The notes: generated by a model from the letters alone, not told the origin. A DNA stretch of 64,000 bases from Escherichia boydii (GCA_041890495.1 CP169086.1:3720001-3784000); one strand, 5' to 3'; counted from the stretch's first letter, positions 8,625 through 17,816 are shown. Program-made: numbers and translations.

Positions 8625-10448
8625 TTAGTCTTCTTTCGCACCGCGCATAGCACGTTTACGATCGTTTTCCGTCAGGTGACGTTTACGAATACGGATAGAG
8701 GTCGGGGTCACTTCTACCAGTTCGTCATCATCGATGAACTCCAGAGCTTGTTCCAGAGTCATGCGGATAGGCGGAACCAGAACAACGGCTTCGTCAGTAC
8801 CGGAAGCACGCATGTTGGTCAGTTTCTTACCGGTCAGGCAGTTTACAGTCAGGTCGTTAGAGCGGCTATGAATACCGATAATCTGACCTTCGTAAACTTC
8901 TGCACCGTGACCGAGGAACAGCTTACCGCGATCCTGCAGACCGAACAGCGCGAACGCGACCGCTTTACCCTGACCGTTAGAGATCAGTACGCCGTTCTGA
9001 CGCTGACCCACTTCACCCGGACGTACGTCGTCGTAGTGGCTGAAGGTGGAGTACAGCAGACCAGTACCGGAAGTCATGGTCATGAACTCAGAACGGAAGC
9101 CAATCAGACCACGGCTTGGGATCACGTAGTCGAGACGTACGCGGCCTTTACCGTCTGGATTCATGTTTTTCAGGTCGCCTTTACGTTCGCCCAGCGCCTG
9201 CATTACAGAACCCTGATGCTGTTCTTCAACGTCCAGCGTCACGTTTTCATACGGCTCTTGTTTACGACCGTCGATTTCACGGAAGATAACTTTCGGACGG
9301 GATACCGCCAGTTCGAAACCTTCACGACGCATGTTTTCGATCAGAACAGACAGGTGCAGTTCGCCACGACCAGAAACGCGGAACGCATCGGCGTCTTCGG
9401 TTTCTTCTACGCGCAGCGCAACGTTGTGTACCAGTTCTTTGTTCAGACGATCCAGGATCTGACGAGACGTTACGAACTTACCTTCTTTACCGCAGAACGG
9501 CGAGGTGTTAACGCAGAAGAACATAGAAACGGTCGGCTCATCAACGGAGAGTGCCGGCAGCGCTTCAACGTTTTGCGTGTCGCAAACGGTGTCAGAAATG
9601 TTCAGTTCGCCAAGGCCCGTGATCGCCACGATATCGCCAGCTTCCGCCAGATCGGTTTCGATACGTTCCAGACCGAGGTGGCCCAGCACTTTACCGACTT
9701 TCGCGTTGCGGGTTTTGCCTTCGCTATCGATGATAGTGACCTGTTGGTTCGGCTTCACTTTACCGCGCTTGATGCGGCCAATGCCGATAACGCCAACATA
9801 GCTGTTGTAATCGAGCTGAGAAATCTGCATCTGGAACGGACCGTCAAGGTCAACGTCCGGCGCAGGAACGTGATCAACAATCGCCTGATACAGCGGGGTC
9901 ATGTCTTCCGCCATATCTTCGTGGTCCAGACCCGCGATACCGTTCAGCGCAGAAGCGTAAACGATCGGGAAGTCCAGCTGCTCGTCGGTCGCGTCGAGGT
10001 TAACGAACAGATCGAATACCTGATCCACAACCCAATCAGGACGCGCGCCAGGGCGGTCAACTTTGTTGATAACAACAATCGGCTTCAGGCCGTAAGCAAA
10101 CGCTTTTTTGGTTACGAAGCGCGTTTGCGGCATCGGGCCGTCAAATGCGTCAACCACCAGCAGCACTGAGTCTACCATGGACATTACACGTTCAACTTCA
10201 CCACCGAAGTCGGCGTGCCCCGGGGTATCAACGATGTTGATACGGTAATCATTCCATTTGATAGCGGTGTTTTTCGCGAGGATGGTAATCCCACGCTCTT
10301 TCTCCAAATCGTTGGAGTCCATCACGCGCTCTTGGGTTTCGGCACGAGAGTCGAACGTACCGGATTGTTGGAGCAGCTTGTCTACCAGGGTGGTTTTACC
10401 ATGGTCTACGTGCGCGATGATGGCGATATTACGCAATTTTTCGATCAC
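8625..10448 (-). CDS. typA: Ribosome-associated translational GTPase BipA/TypA
   Basis: A 607-residue EF-G-like GTPase. The N-terminal G domain has G1 AHVDHGKTT, G3 DTPGHADF and G4 NKVD. Beta-barrel, EF-G III/V-like and BipA-specific C-terminal domains follow. BipA binds the ribosome and supports 50S assembly at low temperature and stress adaptation. The length equals that of E. coli. It is divergent from glnA, with the shared 372-bp control region between them, as in K-12. Confidence 0.97.
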   Translation of the reverse strand: MIEKLRNIAIIAHVDHGKTTLVDKLLQQSGTFDSRAETQERVMDSNDLEKERGITILAKNTAIKWNDYRINIVDTPGHADFGGEVERVMSMVDSVLLVVDAFDGPMPQTRFVTKKAFAYGLKPIVVINKVDRPGARPDWVVDQVFDLFVNLDATDEQLDFPIVYASALNGIAGLDHEDMAEDMTPLYQAIVDHVPAPDVDLDGPFQMQISQLDYNSYVGVIGIGRIKRGKVKPNQQVTIIDSEGKTRNAKVGKVLGHLGLERIETDLAEAGDIVAITGLGELNISDTVCDTQNVEALPALSVDEPTVSMFFCVNTSPFCGKEGKFVTSRQILDRLNKELVHNVALRVEETEDADAFRVSGRGELHLSVLIENMRREGFELAVSRPKVIFREIDGRKQEPYENVTLDVEEQHQGSVMQALGERKGDLKNMNPDGKGRVRLDYVIPSRGLIGFRSEFMTMTSGTGLLYSTFSHYDDVRPGEVGQRQNGVLISNGQGKAVAFALFGLQDRGKLFLGHGAEVYEGQIIGIHSRSNDLTVNCLTGKKLTNMRASGTDEAVVLVPPIRMTLEQALEFIDDDELVEVTPTSIRIRKRHLTENDRKRAMRGAKED

Positions 10449-10554
10449 AACTTTGCCTCAGGCATTAGAAATAGCGCGTTATTGTACACGGATTAATCGC
10501 ACTACAAAACAGGATCACAAACATCCTCCGCAAACAAGTATTGCAGAGTCCCTT

Positions 10555-10570
10555 TGTGATCGCTTTCACG
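10555..10570 (+). promoter_or_regulatory. CRP site at glnAp1
   Basis: TGTGATCGCTTTCACG is a good match to the CRP consensus TGTGA-N6-TCACA. It lies about 250 bp upstream of glnA, where E. coli has the CRP-dependent sigma-70 promoter glnAp1. Confidence 0.75.
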
Positions 10571-10600
10571 GAGCATAAAAAGGGTTATCCAAAGGTCATT

Positions 10601-10647
10601 GCACCAACATGGTGCTTAATGTTTCCATTGAAGCACTATATTGGTGC
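10601..10647 (+). promoter_or_regulatory. High-affinity NtrC enhancer sites of glnA
   Basis: Two NtrC dyads of the form GCAC-N7-GGTGC occur: GCACCAACATGGTGC (10601-10615) and GCACTATATTGGTGC (10633-10647). They are centred 32 bp (three helical turns) apart. Weaker half-matches follow at about 10660-10688. They lie 75-120 bp upstream of the sigma-54 promoter, as expected of an enhancer. Confidence 0.9.
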
Positions 10648-10720
10648 AACATTCACATCGTGGTGCAGCCCTTTTGCACGATGGTGCGCATGATAACGCC
10701 TTTTAGGGGCAATTTAAAAG

Positions 10721-10738
10721 TTGGCACAGATTTCGCTT
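10721..10738 (+). promoter_or_regulatory. Sigma-54 promoter glnAp2
   Basis: TTGGCAC (-24) is followed by five bases and then TCGCT (-12), matching TGGCAC-N5-TTGCW. It is the nitrogen-regulated promoter of glnALG, activated by phospho-NtrC from the upstream enhancer. Confidence 0.9.
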
Positions 10739-10820
10739 TATCTTTTTTACGGCGACACGGCCAAAATAATTGCAGATTTCGTTACCACGACGACCATGAC
10801 CAATCCAGGAGAGTTAAAGT

Positions 10821-12230
10821 ATGTCCGCTGAACACGTACTGACGATGCTGAACGAGCACGAAGTGAAGTTTGTTGATTTGCGCTTCACCGATACTAAAGG
10901 TAAAGAACAGCACGTCACTATCCCTGCTCATCAGGTGAATGCTGAATTCTTCGAAGAAGGCAAAATGTTTGACGGCTCCTCGATTGGCGGCTGGAAAGGC
11001 ATTAACGAGTCCGACATGGTGCTGATGCCAGACGCATCCACCGCAGTGATTGACCCGTTCTTCGCCGACTCCACCCTGATTATCCGTTGCGACATCCTTG
11101 AACCTGGCACCCTGCAAGGCTATGACCGTGACCCGCGCTCCATTGCGAAGCGCGCCGAAGATTACCTGCGTTCCACTGGCATTGCCGACACCGTACTGTT
11201 CGGGCCAGAACCTGAATTCTTCCTGTTCGATGACATCCGTTTCGGATCATCTATCTCCGGTTCTCACGTTGCTATCGACGATATCGAAGGCGCATGGAAC
11301 TCCTCCACCCAATATGAAGGTGGTAACAAAGGTCACCGTCCGGCAGTGAAAGGCGGTTACTTCCCGGTTCCGCCGGTAGACTCTGCTCAGGATATTCGTT
11401 CTGAAATGTGTCTGGTGATGGAACAGATGGGCCTGGTGGTTGAAGCCCATCACCACGAAGTAGCGACTGCTGGTCAGAACGAAGTGGCTACCCGCTTCAA
11501 TACCATGACCAAAAAAGCTGACGAAATTCAGATCTACAAATATGTTGTGCACAACGTAGCGCACCGCTTCGGTAAAACCGCGACCTTTATGCCAAAACCG
11601 ATGTTCGGTGATAACGGCTCCGGTATGCACTGCCACATGTCTCTGTCTAAAAACGGCGTTAACCTGTTCGCAGGCGACAAATACGCAGGTCTGTCTGAGC
11701 AGGCGCTGTACTACATTGGCGGCGTAATCAAACACGCTAAAGCGATTAACGCCCTGGCAAACCCGACCACCAACTCTTATAAGCGTCTGGTCCCGGGCTA
11801 TGAAGCACCGGTAATGCTGGCTTACTCTGCGCGTAACCGTTCTGCGTCTATCCGTATTCCGGTGGTTTCTTCTCCGAAAGCACGTCGTATCGAAGTACGT
11901 TTCCCGGATCCGGCAGCTAACCCGTACCTGTGCTTTGCTGCCCTGCTGATGGCCGGTCTTGATGGTATCAAGAACAAGATCCATCCGGGCGAAGCCATGG
12001 ACAAAAACCTGTATGACCTGCCGCCAGAAGAAGCGAAAGAGATCCCACAGGTTGCAGGCTCTCTGGAAGAAGCACTGAACGAACTGGATCTGGACCGCGA
12101 GTTCCTGAAAGCCGGTGGCGTGTTCACTGACGAAGCAATTGATGCGTACATCGCACTGCGTCGCGAAGAAGATGACCGCGTGCGTATGACTCCGCATCCG
12201 GTAGAGTTTGAGCTGTACTACAGCGTCTAA
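10821..12230 (+). CDS. glnA: Glutamine synthetase, type I
   Basis: A 469-residue GS-I subunit that makes glutamine from glutamate, ammonia and ATP as a cytosolic dodecamer. The signature [12 protein letters not shown] is near residues 50-61. Metal and substrate motifs include the EPEFFLFDD region, GMHCHMSL and the [19 protein letters not shown] region. NLYDLPPEE carries the tyrosine adenylylated by GlnE. An AGGAGAG ribosome site precedes ATG 10821. It is the first gene of glnA-glnL-glnG, controlled by CRP, NtrC and sigma-54 sites upstream. Confidence 0.98.
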
Positions 12231-12297
12231 GTGTTTTAGTTGCCGTGGAAACTTTTCGCCTGTCTCTGGCAGGCCTGGGATCGGTGGCAAGCACATC

Positions 12298-12365
12298 ACG
12301 CCGGATGCGACGCAAATGCGTCTTATCCGGCCTACACGGTGATGATGTGGTAGGCCGGAGCAGGT
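12298..12365. repeat. REP/BIME element between glnA and glnL
   Basis: A palindromic unit GCCGGATGCGAC...TCTTATCCGGCCTAC is followed by an inverted partner GTAGGCCGGAGC. This is the typical bacterial interspersed mosaic element; it can protect the upstream glnA mRNA 3' end. Confidence 0.85.
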
Positions 12366-12402
12366 GAGTCGCTCTCCAACGTGAAGTTTGTCAGCTATCT
12401 GT

Positions 12403-12427
12403 AGCCCATCTCTGCATGGGCTTTTTT
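12403..12427 (+). terminator. glnA terminator
   Basis: The stem AGCCCAT/ATGGGCT with loop CTCTGC is followed by six T. It should reduce readthrough from glnA into glnL, so that glnLG depend partly on their own promoter. Confidence 0.88.
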
Positions 12428-12472
12428 CTCCGTCAATTCTCTGATGCTTCGCGCTTTTTATCCGTAAAAAGC

Positions 12473-12493
12473 TATAATGCACTAAAATGGTGC
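12473..12493 (+). promoter_or_regulatory. glnL promoter -10 with overlapping NtrC operator
   Basis: A consensus -10 TATAAT at 12473-12478 abuts an NtrC dyad, GCACTAAAATGGTGC, at 12479-12493. In E. coli NtrC represses glnLp through such a site. Confidence 0.85.
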
Positions 12494-12515
12494 AACCTGT
12501 TCAGGAGACTGCTTT

Positions 12516-13565
12516 ATGGCAACAGGCACGCAGCCCGATGCTGGGCAGATCCTCAACTCGCTGATTAACAGTATTTTGTTAATCGATGACAACCTGGCGA
12601 TCCATTACGCCAACCCCGCCGCGCAACAACTGCTCGCCCAAAGCTCCCGCAAATTGTTTGGTACACCGTTACCGGAACTGTTGAGCTACTTCTCATTAAA
12701 TATCGAGCTGATGCAAGAAAGTCTGGAGGCGGGGCAAGGTTTTACCGATAACGAAGTGACGCTGGTCATCGACGGGCGCTCGCATATCCTTTCTGTGACG
12801 GCCCAGCGTATGCCGGACGGCATGATCCTGCTGGAGATGGCTCCGATGGATAACCAGCGCCGCTTAAGTCAGGAACAGCTACAGCACGCCCAGCAGGTTG
12901 CTGCCCGTGATTTAGTGCGCGGCCTGGCACATGAGATTAAAAATCCGCTTGGCGGTTTACGTGGCGCGGCGCAGCTGCTCAGCAAAGCGTTACCTGACCC
13001 ATCACTACTCGAATATACCAAAGTGATTATCGAACAGGCGGACCGGCTGCGAAATCTGGTCGACCGTCTGTTGGGGCCGCAGCTGCCCGGTACGCGCGTT
13101 ACCGAAAGTATTCACAAAGTGGCTGAACGCGTGGTAACGCTGGTGTCGATGGAACTGCCGGACAACGTGCGGTTGATTCGTGATTACGACCCCAGCCTGC
13201 CAGAACTGGCGCACGACCCGGATCAAATTGAACAGGTCTTGCTGAATATTGTGCGCAATGCGCTACAGGCGCTGGGGCCGGAAGGCGGTGAAATCATTCT
13301 GCGTACCCGCACCGCGTTTCAACTGACCTTACACGGCGAACGCTACCGGCTGGCGGCGCGGATTGATGTGGAAGATAACGGGCCAGGCATTCCGCCTCAT
13401 TTGCAGGATACGCTGTTTTACCCGATGGTCAGCGGCCGCGAAGGTGGCACCGGGCTTGGCTTATCCATCGCTCGTAATTTGATTGATCAGCATTCAGGCA
13501 AAATTGAATTTACCAGTTGGCCAGGGCATACCGAGTTCTCGGTTTACCTGCCTATCAGGAAATAA
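12516..13565 (+). CDS. glnL: Nitrogen sensor histidine kinase/phosphatase NtrB
   Basis: A 349-residue cytoplasmic kinase. A PAS-like sensory domain (about residues 10-120) is followed by the dimerisation/phosphoacceptor domain with His139 in GLAHEIKNP. The C-terminal ATPase domain has N-box [11 protein letters not shown]1 DNGPGIP and G2 GGTGLGLSI. NtrB phosphorylates or dephosphorylates NtrC depending on PII state. It lies between glnA and glnG; the AAAGGTG site for glnG overlaps its end. Confidence 0.97.
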
Positions 13566-13576
13566 AGGTGACGTTT

Positions 13577-14986
13577 ATGCAACGAGGGATAGTCTGGGTA
13601 GTCGATGACGATAGTTCCATCCGTTGGGTGCTTGAACGTGCGCTCGCTGGAGCGGGTTTAACCTGTACGACATTTGAGAACGGCGCGGAGGTACTGGAGG
13701 CGCTGGCGAGCAAAACGCCGGATGTGCTGCTTTCAGATATCCGTATGCCGGGAATGGACGGGCTGGCGCTGCTCAAGCAGATTAAACAGCGCCATCCGAT
13801 GCTTCCGGTCATCATTATGACCGCACATTCCGATCTGGATGCTGCCGTCAGCGCCTATCAACAAGGGGCGTTTGATTATCTGCCCAAACCGTTTGATATC
13901 GACGAAGCCGTGGCGCTGGTTGAGCGCGCCATCAGTCATTACCAGGAACAGCAGCAGCCGCGTAATGTTCAGCTTAACGGCCCAACGACCGATATCATCG
14001 GCGAAGCGCCAGCCATGCAGGACGTGTTCCGTATTATCGGTCGGCTTTCGCGTTCTTCTATTAGCGTGCTGATTAACGGCGAATCCGGCACCGGTAAAGA
14101 ACTGGTCGCTCATGCCCTGCATCGCCACAGTCCGCGAGCCAAAGCGCCATTTATCGCTCTGAATATGGCGGCTATCCCGAAGGATTTGATCGAATCAGAA
14201 CTGTTTGGTCACGAGAAAGGCGCGTTTACCGGCGCGAATACCATTCGTCAGGGGCGTTTTGAACAGGCTGATGGCGGTACATTATTTCTCGATGAAATTG
14301 GCGATATGCCGCTGGATGTGCAGACGCGTTTGCTGCGCGTGCTGGCAGACGGCCAGTTTTACCGCGTTGGCGGCTATGCGCCGGTGAAAGTGGATGTGCG
14401 GATTATCGCTGCCACTCACCAGAATCTCGAACAGCGGGTGCAGGAAGGTAAGTTCCGTGAGGATCTGTTCCACCGCCTGAACGTTATCCGCGTTCATCTG
14501 CCGCCGCTGCGTGAGCGTCGGGAAGATATTCCCCGCCTGGCGCGCCATTTTTTACAGGTTGCCGCGCGAGAACTGGGCGTAGAAGCGAAGTTGCTGCATC
14601 CGGAAACCGAAGCCGCGTTGACGCGTCTGGCGTGGCCAGGCAACGTGCGCCAGCTGGAAAACACCTGCCGCTGGCTAACGGTAATGGCTGCCGGACAGGA
14701 AGTGTTGATTCAGGATTTGCCTGGCGAACTGTTTGAATCAACGGTTGCGGAGAGTACTTCGCAAATGCAACCGGACAGTTGGGCGACGCTTCTTGCGCAG
14801 TGGGCAGACAGAGCGCTACGTTCCGGTCATCAAAATCTGCTTTCCGAAGCGCAGCCAGAGCTGGAGCGGACGTTACTGACGACCGCGTTGCGACATACGC
14901 AGGGGCATAAACAGGAAGCGGCGCGGCTACTCGGCTGGGGCCGCAACACTCTGACGCGTAAGTTAAAAGAGCTGGGGATGGAGTGA
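13577..14986 (+). CDS. glnG: Nitrogen response regulator NtrC (sigma-54 activator)
   Basis: The start was set at ATG 13577 (11 nt after glnL), giving 469 residues, the E. coli length; an upstream in-frame start inside glnL is less likely. The receiver domain has Asp54 in LLSDIRMPG. The AAA+ domain has Walker A GESGTGKE (about 168-175), the sigma-54 contact loop GAFTGA, and Walker B GGTLFLDEIG. The C-terminus is a Fis-type helix-turn-helix (EAARLLGWGRNTLTRKL). Phospho-NtrC activates glnA and other nitrogen genes. Confidence 0.97.
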   Translation: MQRGIVWVVDDDSSIRWVLERALAGAGLTCTTFENGAEVLEALASKTPDVLLSDIRMPGMDGLALLKQIKQRHPMLPVIIMTAHSDLDAAVSAYQQGAFDYLPKPFDIDEAVALVERAISHYQEQQQPRNVQLNGPTTDIIGEAPAMQDVFRIIGRLSRSSISVLINGESGTGKELVAHALHRHSPRAKAPFIALNMAAIPKDLIESELFGHEKGAFTGANTIRQGRFEQADGGTLFLDEIGDMPLDVQTRLLRVLADGQFYRVGGYAPVKVDVRIIAATHQNLEQRVQEGKFREDLFHRLNVIRVHLPPLRERREDIPRLARHFLQVAARELGVEAKLLHPETEAALTRLAWPGNVRQLENTCRWLTVMAAGQEVLIQDLPGELFESTVAESTSQMQPDSWATLLAQWADRALRSGHQNLLSEAQPELERTLLTTALRHTQGHKQEAARLLGWGRNTLTRKLKELGME

Positions 14987-15017
14987 TTCACGGCTTGTGT
15001 GTAAAGATTGATTATTG

Positions 15018-15045
15018 AGCGCAAATTGCTGGTATTTTGCGCTTT
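15018..15045 (+). terminator. Candidate terminator after glnG
   Basis: The inverted repeat AGCGCAAA/TTTGCGCT has a 10-nt loop and is followed by a weak T run. It is placed about 30 nt after the glnG stop. Confidence 0.55.
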
Positions 15046-15097
15046 ACTGTTCCGATAAGTTCAGTATGATCTTGCCCGGAAAACGGGGAGAGTCATT

Positions 15098-15208
15098 ATG
15101 CTGGAATCAATAATTAATCTGGTATCGAGTGGCGCAGTTGACAGCCACACACCGCAAACTGCCGTTGCTGCCGTGCTGTGTGCCGCGATGATTGGGCTGT
15201 TTAGCTGA
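15098..15208 (+). CDS. yshB: Small membrane protein YshB
   Basis: A 36-codon ORF, too short for most gene finders, matching E. coli YshB (MLESIINLVSSGAVDSH..., ending MIGLFS). It has a hydrophobic C-terminal half (about residues 21-36) that can span the membrane. The ribosome site GGGGAG lies 8-10 nt before ATG. It sits between glnG and the hemN terminator, as in E. coli. Function in E. coli is unclear; in Salmonella it has been linked to intracellular fitness, which I recall rather than see. Confidence 0.85.
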   Translation: MLESIINLVSSGAVDSHTPQTAVAAVLCAAMIGLFS

Positions 15209-15220
15209 AGCTCGTTGTTT

Positions 15221-15326
15221 ATGCCGGATGCGGAGAAAGTCGTAGGCCTGATAAGACGCGACCAGCGCCGCATCAGGCATCATGCTCAGATGCCTGATGC
15301 GGCGTAAACGCCTTATCCGGCCTACA
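15221..15326. repeat. REP/BIME element downstream of yshB
   Basis: It contains ATGCCGGATGCGG, the inverted unit GCCGCATCAGGCAT, and a further TGCCTGATGCGGCGTAAACG...CCTTATCCGGCCTAC. This gives three REP-like palindromes in about 105 bp. Confidence 0.85.
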
Positions 15327-15390
15327 AAAGCAATAATTTCAACAGGTTTTGTTGCCCAGCGCATCAGGCAATCTTGTTCTCAGCACATTG

Positions 15391-15429
15391 ATGGCGCTTT
15401 CGTTTTCTACTTTGTAAACGAAGCGCCAT
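15391..15429 (-). terminator. hemN terminator
   Basis: A long stem is formed by ATGGCGCTTTCGTTT and AAACGAAGCGCCAT, with one bulged base, just beyond the hemN stop on the minus strand. Confidence 0.65.
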
Positions 15430-15436
15430 TCACTAT

Positions 15437-16810
15437 TTAAATCACCCGAGAGAACTGCTGCATCCGCGCTTTCTGGCGCAGATAGGTATCAAAGCACATG
15501 CAAATGTTGCGGATCAGCAAGCGACCTTTCGCCGTCACCTGTATTCCCTTCTCATCCACATCCACCAGCCCATCTTTTGCTAACGGGGCGAGCAGCTTGA
15601 GATCTTCCGCAAAGTAATCAGCGAAGTGCAAATCCCACTGTTTCTCAATAGGGGCGTAATCCAGACGGAAGTTGCAGATGAGCGACTTAATCACATCGCG
15701 GCGAATACAGTCATCACGCGTTAGCGCAATACCACGCCACAGCGCATTGCCTTGTTCATCCACTTGCTGATAGTACTGCTTCAACTCTTTCTGGTTCTGC
15801 GCGTAGCAGTCGCCAATCATGCTGATGGCGGAAACGCCCATCCCCAGCAGATCGGTATCGCCCTGAGTGGTGTAGCCCTGGAAGTTACGATGCAGCACGC
15901 CTTCACGCTGGGCCACCGCCAGCTCGTCATCCGGACGGGCAAAGTGATCCATACCGATAAACTGATAGCCCGATTGCGTCAGGAAGGCGATGGTTTCCTG
16001 CAGGATATCGAGTTTTTGCTGCGGACTCGGCAGGTCAGCATCTTTGATTTTGCGCTGAGCAGCAAAAATGGTCGGCAGATGCGCGTAGTTAAAGACACTC
16101 AGACGATCGGGGTTCAGCTCCGCCACACGTTTCAGGGTAAAGGCGAAACTCTCCGGCGTCTGTTTCGGCAGGCCGTAAATCAGGTCGATGTTGGTGGAGG
16201 TAAAACCAATCTCACGCGCATGGTTAAGCAGTGCAAAGATGAACTCTTCATCCTGCTCGCGGTTAACCAGACGTTGCACTTCTTTGTTGAAGTCCTGCAC
16301 GCCCATGCTCAGGCGATTAAAGCCTTCGGCGCGTAAATGATCGAGTACATCCAGTTCGATTTCCCGCGGATCGACTTCGATCGAAATCTCCGCATCGGCA
16401 TTGAACTGGAAGTTTTCGCGCAGCAGCTTCATCAGGCGGCTGATTTGCGCTTTATTCAGATACGTCGGCGTTCCGCCGCCCCAGTGCAATTGGCTGACGT
16501 GACGCCCGGCGAACAGCGGTGCACGATGGACGATTTCTTGCTCCAGCGCGTCCAGATACTGATCGGCCTTGTGCTGCTGGCGAGTAACAATCTTATTGCA
16601 ACCGCAGAAGTAACAAAGCTTATGGCAGAACGGGATATGTACGTAGAGAGATAATGGACGCTCAGGATAGCGCGCCACGGCTTGTAAAAACGCCTGTTCG
16701 CCGAAGTCTTCTGAAAACTCCAGCGCGGTCGGGTACGAGGTGTATCGTGGCCCGGAATAGTTATATTTCTGGATCAGGGCCAGATCCCAGTCGATTTGCT
16801 GTACAGACAT
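15437..16810 (-). CDS. hemN: Oxygen-independent coproporphyrinogen III dehydrogenase HemN
   Basis: A 457-residue radical-SAM enzyme that oxidatively decarboxylates coproporphyrinogen III without oxygen in haem synthesis. The cluster-binding motif HKLCYFCGCN (CxxxCxxC) is near residues 61-70. The SAM-binding GGGTPT (about residue 112) follows. ATG 16810 was preferred to a GTG two codons upstream because GGAGTG is spaced correctly. Its ribosome site overlaps the stop of a 57-codon ORF, suggesting coupling to the yihI unit upstream. Confidence 0.96.
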   Translation of the reverse strand: MSVQQIDWDLALIQKYNYSGPRYTSYPTALEFSEDFGEQAFLQAVARYPERPLSLYVHIPFCHKLCYFCGCNKIVTRQQHKADQYLDALEQEIVHRAPLFAGRHVSQLHWGGGTPTYLNKAQISRLMKLLRENFQFNADAEISIEVDPREIELDVLDHLRAEGFNRLSMGVQDFNKEVQRLVNREQDEEFIFALLNHAREIGFTSTNIDLIYGLPKQTPESFAFTLKRVAELNPDRLSVFNYAHLPTIFAAQRKIKDADLPSPQQKLDILQETIAFLTQSGYQFIGMDHFARPDDELAVAQREGVLHRNFQGYTTQGDTDLLGMGVSAISMIGDCYAQNQKELKQYYQQVDEQGNALWRGIALTRDDCIRRDVIKSLICNFRLDYAPIEKQWDLHFADYFAEDLKLLAPLAKDGLVDVDEKGIQVTAKGRLLIRNICMCFDTYLRQKARMQQFSRVI

Positions 16811-16812
16811 GC

Positions 16813-16986
16813 TCACTCCTTCCGATGGCGTCTCTGGCGGCTACGGCGTACCGGCGGATGCCCGTTTCGGGTCATCAGCCGGTTGCGCAGCCACTTTTGT
16901 CGCCGCGACAACCGCTGTAGTTTAACGAATAACCACACCAGATAACATATAACCGGAAGGGTTATCAGCAGAACGGGAAGGCCCAT
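16813..16986 (-). CDS. 57-residue membrane ORF between yihI and hemN
   Basis: This ORF starts at ATG 16986, 12 nt after the yihI stop, and ends at TGA 16813-16815, 2 nt before the hemN ATG, so it fills the gap exactly. The N-terminus is a clear transmembrane segment (about residues 3-22, LPVLLITLPVICYLVWLFVK). The rest is very basic, with many Arg (SRRQKWLRNR, VRRSRQRRHRK). In Vibrio and relatives a longer DUF2489 membrane protein sits at the yihI-hemN junction; this could be a shortened relative, which is inference. No strong ribosome site is visible, so translation may depend on coupling to yihI. Confidence 0.5.
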   Translation of the reverse strand: MGLPVLLITLPVICYLVWLFVKLQRLSRRQKWLRNRLMTRNGHPPVRRSRQRRHRKE

Positions 16987-16998
16987 GGCGGCAATCCG

Positions 16999-17505
16999 TT
17001 AGTTGCCCCGCAGCAGACGCATCATGTCTTCTTGCTTCTCGTCTTCTTCCTCTTCTTCGTCATCGTCATAAGAGAGGCCGAGTTTCTGCATCAACTCATC
17101 AATACGATCCAGTTTAGCATCCACCCAGGATTGCTCTTCGGCACTCAGGGTTTCGCCTGCTTCCAGACGTTCCAGCAGCGCATCCAGACGCTCATCCGTT
17201 TCCAGTAATTCCAACTCCGCCTGCGGTGAAAGCATAGGTTTCTCACTCTTCGGTTTGTGCTGTTTGGTGACTTTTTCAGTCACGCCCAATGGAATAGGGG
17301 TTTTACTGCCAATACGTGGATCTTTTGGTGCGTTCTGGCCTTTGCTGCCTGACGTGGTGTTACCGCCCGCTGCGCGGCTGCCCGGCGCATGACCACGACG
17401 TTTTTTCTGACGCTTGCGGTCACGAGCTTCCTGATTCAGCTCTTCGCGCGTTTTGCGACGCGCTTTTGCATGACCTTTGCTGCGTGATGGTGAAGATGGT
17501 TTCAT
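16999..17505 (-). CDS. yihI: Der GTPase-activating protein YihI
   Basis: A 168-residue soluble protein. Start ATG 17505 gives the conserved N-terminus MKPSSPSRSKGHAKARRKT; the open frame upstream runs through csrC and was not used. The N-terminal half is basic and low-complexity, the C-terminal half acidic with a DDDEEEEEDE run. E. coli YihI stimulates GTP hydrolysis by Der and so affects ribosome assembly. Upstream lies the sRNA gene csrC in the same direction. Confidence 0.92.
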   Translation of the reverse strand: MKPSSPSRSKGHAKARRKTREELNQEARDRKRQKKRRGHAPGSRAAGGNTTSGSKGQNAPKDPRIGSKTPIPLGVTEKVTKQHKPKSEKPMLSPQAELELLETDERLDALLERLEAGETLSAEEQSWVDAKLDRIDELMQKLGLSYDDDEEEEEDEKQEDMMRLLRGN

Positions 17506-17571
17506 AATGGTTCGTCTTTTAGCCGTTTTATTCAGTATAGATTTGCGGCGGAATCTAACAGAAAGCAAGCA

Positions 17572-17816
17572 AAGAAAAAAGGCGACAGAGTAATCTGTCG
17601 CCTTTTTTCCTGACTCATAACCCTTAACGGGTCTTACAATCCTTGCAGGCCGCCAACACACCCTGTTTTTCCATTAGCCAGAACAATCCGTGTTGATTCC
17701 ATTTCCGTTTAATTACGTCTCCGGACGTTTGTCTTCCTGACAATCCTCTGTCTTCGCCTCCTGGCGCTCCTGACCCTCATCCTGAGTCATTGTTCCTGTT
17801 AGCGTCCTCGCTCTAT
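17572..17816 (-). ncRNA. csrC: CsrC small RNA
   Basis: A 245-nt RNA matching E. coli CsrC from ATAGAGCGAGGACGC at the 5' end to the terminator hairpin GGCGACAGATTACTCTGTCGCC plus T run. It contains many GGA motifs (for example CAGGAUG, CAGGAGC, CCAGGAGG, CCGGAGA), the binding sites by which it titrates the global regulator CsrA. It lies between engB and yihI, as in E. coli, where it is activated by BarA/UvrY. Confidence 0.93.

Noticed and set aside
8616..10169. 517-codon frame on the plus strand opposite typA
   Set aside because: It is the antisense shadow of a highly conserved, codon-biased gene; the minus-strand protein matches BipA over its full length.
10600..10690. Cluster of TGGTGC words considered as a repeat array
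   Set aside because: They are half-sites of the NtrC enhancer dyads of glnA.
11247..12482. 411-codon minus-strand frame opposite glnA
   Set aside because: Antisense of glnA, extending into the glnL promoter and REP element; no domain recognised.
15000..15330. Repeats suggestive of a CRISPR array
   Set aside because: They are REP/BIME palindromes, without regular spacing or unique spacers; no cas genes are in the window.
16999..17661. 220-codon version of yihI
   Set aside because: The extra N-terminus is encoded by the 3' part of csrC and its terminator; ATG 17505 gives the conserved protein.
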